NCBI GenBank assembly: GCA_964484065.1
Contig: CAZAEW010000008.1
Location: 1 to 64,000, forward strand
Source of the DNA: JAEVLT01 sp964484065
GTDB taxonomy: Bacteria > Bacillota > Bacilli > Bacillales > Cytobacillaceae
Direction of reading: 5' to 3'
Length of the DNA stretch: 64,000 bases
Part shown: in pieces, positions 59,733 through 64,000 of the stretch
How the letters are laid out: each line of letters opens with the position of its first letter
Numbering within the stretch: position 1 is the stretch's first letter
The notes under the pieces: model-generated
What the model was told of the DNA's origin: nothing
Seen by the model: only the letters and a program-made list of their open reading frames with translations
Database searches by the model: none
Made by a program: the position numbers and the translations under genes

Positions 59733-61163
59733 TTACGATAATGATATCGAGATGTACTTGGTCTCAAGAAATTCCTCAATCCCTTGGTGTCCGCCTTCTC
59801 TGCCAAGACCACTCTGCTTGTATCCGCCAAACGGAGCTTGAGCAATGGACGGAACTCCATCATTTAAACCAACGATTCCATACTCCAGTTGCTCACAGGT
59901 ATAAATAGCTTTGCTTATGTTTTCTGTAAATACATAAGCCGCCAAGCCGTAAACAGTATTATTGGCTCTTTTGATAGCTTCTTCCGGTGTTTTGAACAAA
60001 GCGATCGGCGCTAGGGGACCAAACGTTTCTTGATTCATGCAAAGCATATCTTCTGTTGCATGAATCAAGACTGTTGGTTCAAAGAAGTATCCTCCATTAA
60101 GGAGAACTCGATTGCCTCCGGCTGCAATGGTTCCGCCCTTCTCAACTGCATCAGCAAGATGCGCCTCGATTTTTTTCAGTGCATGATGGTCGATCAGTGG
60201 GCCAATTTGCGTTCCTTCTTCGAGACCATTTCCGATTTTTAATTTTTTCACCGCTGCTGTAAATTTTTTTATAAATAATTCGGATATGGATTCTTGGACA
60301 TAGATGCGGTTTGCACAAACGCATGTTTGTCCGGCATTCCTGAATTTTGAGGCGATTGCTCCTGCGACAGCTTTATCTAAATCTGCATCTTCAAAAACAA
60401 TGAGAGGAGCATGGCCTCCCAGCTCAAGTGAGATTTTTTTTACAGTATCTGCTGCACCACGCATTAACAATTTTCCTACTTCAGTTGACCCTGTAAAGGT
60501 TATTTTTCTTACCCTCTGATCTTGAAGCCACGTTTCTCCAATCTCTTGGGCATCGCCTGTAATCACATTGAGAACGCCTTTGGGAATACCGGCGCTTTCG
60601 GCCAATTCCAACAGCTTCAGTGCGGTTAATGGTGTTTGTTCAGCGGGTTTGACAACCACTGTACAGCCGGCTGCCAAAGCTGGGGCAACTTTTCGTGTTA
60701 TCATGGCTGCCGGAAAATTCCATGGAGTAATCGCTGCGACAACCCCAACAGGCTGCTTTAAAACCATAATCCGTTTGTTTTCATGGGATGCTGGAATGGT
60801 TTCCCCGTAAATTCTCTTGCCTTCTTCAGCGAACCATAAAACAAAGCTATTTGCATATTCTACCTCTCCAACAGCCTCTGACAAAGGTTTACCTTGTTCA
60901 CGGGTCATAATTTCCGCTATTTCTGTTTTGCTTTCTTCAATCAATTTATGCCATTTCATTAAAAATTCGCTTCGCTGCGAGGCTGTTAATTTGGACCAAA
61001 GAGGAAATGCATCATAAGCGGCATCCACTGCCTTTTTTGCTTCTTCTTTTCCGCCGTTTGGAACGGAATCGATTACTTCCCCGTCTGCAGGATTGATGAC
61101 AGGAATGACAGCCTCCCTTTTATGAATGATTTCTTCTCCATGGTCCTTTCGCTGGTTTGTCAT
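59733..61163 (-). CDS. gabD: NAD(P)-dependent succinate-semialdehyde dehydrogenase
   Basis: An aldehyde dehydrogenase of 476 aa in the GabD group. ITPWNFPAAMITRKVAPALAAG binds the cofactor and ISLELGGHAPLIVFEDAD has the general base Glu. The nucleophile Cys is in NAGQTCVCANRIYV, whose CVC pair is typical of SSADH. EETFGPLAPIALF and GGYKQSGLGREGG are further signatures. It would oxidise succinic semialdehyde to succinate in GABA breakdown; other aldehydes are possible. GGGGGAGTGG before ATG 61163 sets the start. Confidence 0.85.
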   Translation of the reverse strand: MTNQRKDHGEEIIHKREAVIPVINPADGEVIDSVPNGGKEEAKKAVDAAYDAFPLWSKLTASQRSEFLMKWHKLIEESKTEIAEIMTREQGKPLSEAVGEVEYANSFVLWFAEEGKRIYGETIPASHENKRIMVLKQPVGVVAAITPWNFPAAMITRKVAPALAAGCTVVVKPAEQTPLTALKLLELAESAGIPKGVLNVITGDAQEIGETWLQDQRVRKITFTGSTEVGKLLMRGAADTVKKISLELGGHAPLIVFEDADLDKAVAGAIASKFRNAGQTCVCANRIYVQESISELFIKKFTAAVKKLKIGNGLEEGTQIGPLIDHHALKKIEAHLADAVEKGGTIAAGGNRVLLNGGYFFEPTVLIHATEDMLCMNQETFGPLAPIALFKTPEEAIKRANNTVYGLAAYVFTENISKAIYTCEQLEYGIVGLNDGVPSIAQAPFGGYKQSGLGREGGHQGIEEFLETKYISISLS

Positions 61164-61282
61164 TTTCCACTCCCCCATTCACTTTTCTCGTTAAAATGTA
61201 ACTATAATAAGATTATTCCTTTTATTTATTCAAATCCACTGCCTCTTTATATTCTAAAAATTATTTCATGAAAATAAAAAGT

Positions 61283-61317
61283 AAAAAAAGCGTTTACCAT
61301 AAGATAAACGCTTTTAA
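61283..61317 (-). terminator. Terminator of the aminotransferase gene
   Basis: AAAAGCGTTTA and TAAACGCTTTT arms have a T-rich minus-strand tail just after the stop codon of the ilvE-like gene. Confidence 0.88.
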
Positions 61318-61326
61318 TGTATCCAT

Positions 61327-62397
61327 TTATAATTTAACAACCCAGCCAAAAGGATCTGGCTTTGTACCGTTTTGAATTCCAGTTAATGTATCGTATAATT
61401 CCTTTGTTAATTTGCCGATTTCACCGTTATTCACAACCATCTTTTCATTTTTCCAGAAGAATTCTCCAATTGGTGAAATGACAGCTGCTGTTCCTGTTCC
61501 GAAGGCTTCTTCTAGTACCCCTTCTTTATGGGCTTGAACGATGTCATCGATGGAAATTTTTCTCTCAACAACTGGAACGTCCCAGTGTTTTAAGAGCTGG
61601 ATGATGGAATCTCTTGTTACGCCCTCCAGTATACTTCCATTTAATGCAGGAGTGATGACTTCTCCGTTGATTTTAAAGAAAATATTCATACTTCCTACTT
61701 CTTCTATGTACCTATTTTCTTTGCCATCAAGCCATAAGACCTGAGAATACCCTATTTTGCTGGATTCCTCCTGGGCTTTTAAGCTGCTTGCATAATTCCC
61801 TCCTGTTTTTGCGGTGCCGGTACCTCCGGCAACAGCGCGGACATAATGCTGCTCAACTGAAATTTTAACAGGATTAATCCCTTCTTTGTAATACGACCCA
61901 ACAGGAGACAAGATGATCATAAACAGATAATGGCTTGAAGGAGCCACACCCAAATATGGTTCAGTTGAGATGATAAAAGGGCGAATGTAAAGTGAAGTTC
62001 CCTCTGCCTTAGGTATCCAATCACGATCCACTGTAAGCAGCTGTTTTAATGCTTCTATTGCGAATTCCTCATCAATGTGGGGAATACATAAACGGTCATT
62101 GGATTGGTTTAAGCGTTTAAAATTCCGGTCGGGCCGAAATAATAGTACTTGTTCATCCTTTGTAAAGTATGCTTTTAACCCTTCGAATACGGTTTGGCCA
62201 TAATGAAAGACCATGCAGGAAGGATCCAAAGTAACGGGTTGATAAGGAATAATACGGGCATCATGCCAGCCCTGTCCTTCATCGTAGTTCATCATAAACA
62301 TATGATCCGTAAAGTGCTTCCCAAATCCTAGTTTATCCGCATCTGGTTTCGGTTTTTTATTTGGATTTAGGGTGGTTTTAATTTGGATATCTTTCAT
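61327..62397 (-). CDS. ilvE: Branched-chain amino acid aminotransferase
   Basis: A fold type IV PLP enzyme of 356 aa, the length of the longer BCAT type (like B. subtilis YwaA/IlvK). The PLP lysine lies in GGTGTAKTGGNYASSL. LDPSCMVFHYGQTVFEGLKAY and LYIRPFIISTEPYLGV are family motifs, and the C-terminus has EAFGTGTAAVISPIG. It interconverts leucine, isoleucine and valine with their 2-oxo acids. GGGGGACAAATA precedes the ATG. It is a single gene. Confidence 0.92.
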   Translation of the reverse strand: MKDIQIKTTLNPNKKPKPDADKLGFGKHFTDHMFMMNYDEGQGWHDARIIPYQPVTLDPSCMVFHYGQTVFEGLKAYFTKDEQVLLFRPDRNFKRLNQSNDRLCIPHIDEEFAIEALKQLLTVDRDWIPKAEGTSLYIRPFIISTEPYLGVAPSSHYLFMIILSPVGSYYKEGINPVKISVEQHYVRAVAGGTGTAKTGGNYASSLKAQEESSKIGYSQVLWLDGKENRYIEEVGSMNIFFKINGEVITPALNGSILEGVTRDSIIQLLKHWDVPVVERKISIDDIVQAHKEGVLEEAFGTGTAAVISPIGEFFWKNEKMVVNNGEIGKLTKELYDTLTGIQNGTKPDPFGWVVKL

Positions 62398-62561
62398 TAT
62401 TTGTCCCCCTTATGTCTATCTGTTCTTCTTTCCTTGCTCGGGAAAAATTACCTCTTCCATTTTAATTTACTCCACTTATCTTTAAAATAAAAGGTTAAAA
62501 TAAATAAATAAGTTGAATTTTAAGAAGAATCACTTTTGTGAAGCACCGCCCTTTTCCATAC

Positions 62562-62598
62562 AAAAAAGACTTTCCCGATCATTCAGGAAGGTCTTTTC
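62562..62598 (-). terminator. Terminator of the pha operon
   Basis: AAAAGACTTTCC and GGAAGGTCTTTT arms lie after the stop codon of phaJ. Confidence 0.8.
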
Positions 62599-62611
62599 CG
62601 CATATATAAAG

Positions 62612-63028
62612 TTAACTTTTTTTCATTACCGCAGCATCTCCATCAATGATGGTCTCGCCGCGCTGATTCACAACAGTTGTTTGCAAAAGGATAATCTTTT
62701 TCTTATCAATCTTTTCCAGGACGGTTACTGTAGCTGTTACAGTATCCCCGATATGAACGGGAGCAATAAATTTCAAATTCTGAGACAGATAGATGGTATT
62801 GATTCCTGGCAACTTCATTCCGATCACAGAAGAAATAAAGCCTGCGGTTAAAATACCATGAGCTATTCGCTCTTTAAAAAGGGTTTGTTTCGCATATTCT
62901 TTATCGACATGGAGCGGATTAAAATCACCGGTAATTCCTGCAAATTGATAAATATCCGATTCGGATATGGTTTTGGAGAAGCTTGCTTGATCCCCAACTT
63001 TTATTTCCTCATAAGTAAGTTCATGCAT
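62612..63028 (-). CDS. phaJ: MaoC-type (R)-specific enoyl-CoA hydratase (PhaJ-like)
   Basis: A single hot-dog domain of 138 aa with the hydratase 2 motif FAGITGDFNPLHVDKEYA, containing the catalytic Asp and His, and then RIAHGILTAGF. Such enzymes make (R)-3-hydroxyacyl-CoA from fatty acid oxidation intermediates for polyhydroxyalkanoate synthesis. The upstream phasin gene, 20 bases away on the same strand, supports that role. Confidence 0.88.
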   Translation of the reverse strand: MHELTYEEIKVGDQASFSKTISESDIYQFAGITGDFNPLHVDKEYAKQTLFKERIAHGILTAGFISSVIGMKLPGINTIYLSQNLKFIAPVHIGDTVTATVTVLEKIDKKKIILLQTTVVNQRGETIIDGDAAVMKKS

Positions 63029-63048
63029 AAGGTTTTAACATCTCCAGA

Positions 63049-63579
63049 TTACTTGGCGATTAATGGGTTATATAATTCAAAACTTTTTAATACGCCATTT
63101 TGAGTTTGTTTTAACTGATCAACATATCCCCCAATTGCATTGAGAACCTCTGCACGATTTTTTTGCTGTTGATCAATGGCTTTTCTCAAGGCTAATTCCA
63201 ATTGTGCATGTGATTTTGAAAGCAGATCAATCGTTGCTTTACTTGGGCTGAACGCCAAAGCTTCTGCTTTATAACCAACTTCCACGAACTTTTCTGTCCA
63301 ATCAGTAAGGTTTGGTGCACCAAAATCAGTTTGCGCTTTTTTCAAAACCTCTTGTAAATTTTCTTTCCATTCAGTTGTTAGTTTTTTAGATTCTTCTTCT
63401 AATTGATTAAGCTGTTCACGGGTGGATTGAATCCATTCTTTTTGGCTTTCGAAAGCCTGCAATGACTTTTGTTCTACACCATCCTGCAGTGAATGGAATG
63501 TTTTGAAGCTGTTAAACCAACCATCCCAAAAAACATCGATAACATTTAGAGATTTTTCATCTTTTTTTACTGGCGCCAT
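63049..63579 (-). CDS. phaP: Polyhydroxyalkanoate granule phasin PhaP
   Basis: The 176 residues are all helical, with no membrane segment or signal peptide: FWDGWFNSFKTFHSLQDGVEQ near the start (in part DGWFNSFKTFHSLQ), LEEESKKLTTEWKENLQEVLKKA in the middle, ALAFSPSKATIDLLSKSH, and VDQLKQTQNGVLKSFELYNPL at the end. This resembles PhaP of Bacillus megaterium as I recall it. Phasins coat PHA granules and limit their size. GGAGGG before ATG 63579 sets the start. The phaQRBC genes are expected on the other strand, just past the right edge. Confidence 0.82.
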   Translation of the reverse strand: MAPVKKDEKSLNVIDVFWDGWFNSFKTFHSLQDGVEQKSLQAFESQKEWIQSTREQLNQLEEESKKLTTEWKENLQEVLKKAQTDFGAPNLTDWTEKFVEVGYKAEALAFSPSKATIDLLSKSHAQLELALRKAIDQQQKNRAEVLNAIGGYVDQLKQTQNGVLKSFELYNPLIAK

Positions 63580-63625
63580 GTTAAAACCCTCCAAAAATTT
63601 TTATTGAAATAAAGGCCGATAGATG

Positions 63626-63678
63626 ACCTTTTTATAAAAAAACTTATATTTTCATATGAATAAAAATATAAGTTTTAT
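63626..63678 (-). terminator. Hairpin with T run in the phaP leader
   Basis: AAAACTTATATTTT and AAAATATAAGTTTT arms are followed on the minus strand by seven T residues, which is the form of an intrinsic terminator. It lies about 50 bases before phaP, with a possible -10 (TATAGT) upstream of it. It could be an attenuator, or it may stop antisense transcription. Confidence 0.45.
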
Positions 63679-63797
63679 TACTATATTTTGGCTGAATTCT
63701 GAGAGATTTTTTCGACTTTCGGTACCATAATTTGCTAAAAGTTTAAAAAAGAATAGTATTCACTAATAGATTTTAGGCTTTGTGAAAATGTCTATAT

Positions 63798-63810
63798 GTG
63801 TAATTTACAC
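63798..63810. promoter_or_regulatory. Palindrome GTGTAATTTACAC
   Basis: A perfect 6-bp arm palindrome with one central base, flanked by TATAT on both sides. The size and symmetry suit a dimeric repressor such as a PadR- or TetR-type protein. Confidence 0.4.
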
Positions 63811-63852
63811 CTATATGAATTGTTTGTCAATGATACAAATATTTTCTTCTAT

Positions 63853-63918
63853 AGACAAATAGTAGAAATTTTACAGACAAATTTTCGGAAATTTGTAGAC
63901 AAAATAAGGGAAATTTAA
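63853..63918. repeat. Three tandem 22-bp repeats
   Basis: Units start at 63853, 63875 and 63897. Each begins AGACAAA and has GAAATTT (or GGAAATTT) at the same place, with a more variable middle. The exact 22-base spacing is about two helical turns, so the copies face the same side of the DNA. They look like an operator array for a regulator. Confidence 0.6.
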
Positions 63919-64000
63919 TAGTAATCGGGTCGGATTCGACATATTTCCCCCAAAATTATGTCGCCAATTGGCAGAATTGTGTGAAATATCGCGTTTTTTT

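Larger units (their letters stand above)
63580..64000. other. phaP upstream region at the right edge
   Basis: No gene starts here on either strand. The region is very AT-rich and packed with ordered elements: a hairpin near phaP, a 13-base palindrome and three tandem 22-base repeats. It probably serves as a divergent control region for phaP and a gene to the right. Confidence 0.6.

Overview
The window is a low-GC chromosomal segment from an endospore-forming member of the Bacillaceae. The evidence is five small acid-soluble spore protein genes or relatives (csgA, sspP, sspO, sspN, tlp), a CwlJ-type spore cortex hydrolase, strong AGGAGG ribosome binding sites, a Leu T-box, and gene order that follows Bacillus subtilis from citB through yneN, sspN, tlp, yneP, yneQ, yneR, plsY, yneT and parE to parC. 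A phasin with PhaJ, a XerS-type recombinase and selenocysteine genes suggest a Neobacillus/Cytobacillus/Mesobacillus-like relative rather than B. subtilis itself. No rRNA, tRNA, CRISPR array or insertion sequence was seen.

Layout. 0-6 kb: YitT membrane protein, csgA, a methyltransferase, an SGNH esterase, a VanW protein, a ribbon-helix-helix-like regulator and a crotonase. 6-10 kb: an OmpR-type two-component system followed by an HtrA protease, with similar 11-bp tandem repeats before the regulator and before htrA. 9.9-12 kb: threonine catabolism (kbl, tdh). 12-16 kb: selenium genes selD and selA, plus spore genes. 16-33 kb: the conserved citB-parC block, interrupted by a CapA protein, a soluble histidine kinase and a REC-PAS-GGDEF/kinase pair. 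33-38 kb: cwlJ, a free-standing LAGLIDADG endonuclease with a small partner, xerS and a DnaQ-BRCT exonuclease. 38-48 kb: a lipoprotein plus MacB-like ABC transporter, a secreted hydrolase, and a ComA-like regulator with two duplicated PAS kinases. 48-59 kb: mixed metabolism, including PduX/CobB cobalamin genes, T-box-controlled leuA and a GH18 protein. 59-64 kb: an aldehyde dehydrogenase, a branched-chain aminotransferase, and phaJ/phaP with a repeat-rich upstream region.

The most notable content is selenocysteine use. selD has an in-frame UGA at codon 18, followed at the right distance by a hairpin. A second UGA-containing gene at the yneR position encodes a HesB/IscA-like selenoprotein, with a bulged hairpin after its UGA. 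Both would be misread as truncated or absent by standard gene callers. The selA product charges tRNA(Sec), and SelD supplies selenophosphate. selB and selC are not in the window.

A second notable structure is the 500-bp gap between the divergent ABC transporter and hydrolase genes. Each side carries three TGCGG half-sites spaced 21-22 bp apart. The nearest half-site lies exactly 73 bp from the start codon on both sides. The core matches the ComA half-site, and a ComA-like regulator lies just beyond the hydrolase. This points to one small regulon: kinases, regulator, transporter, lipoprotein and hydrolase.
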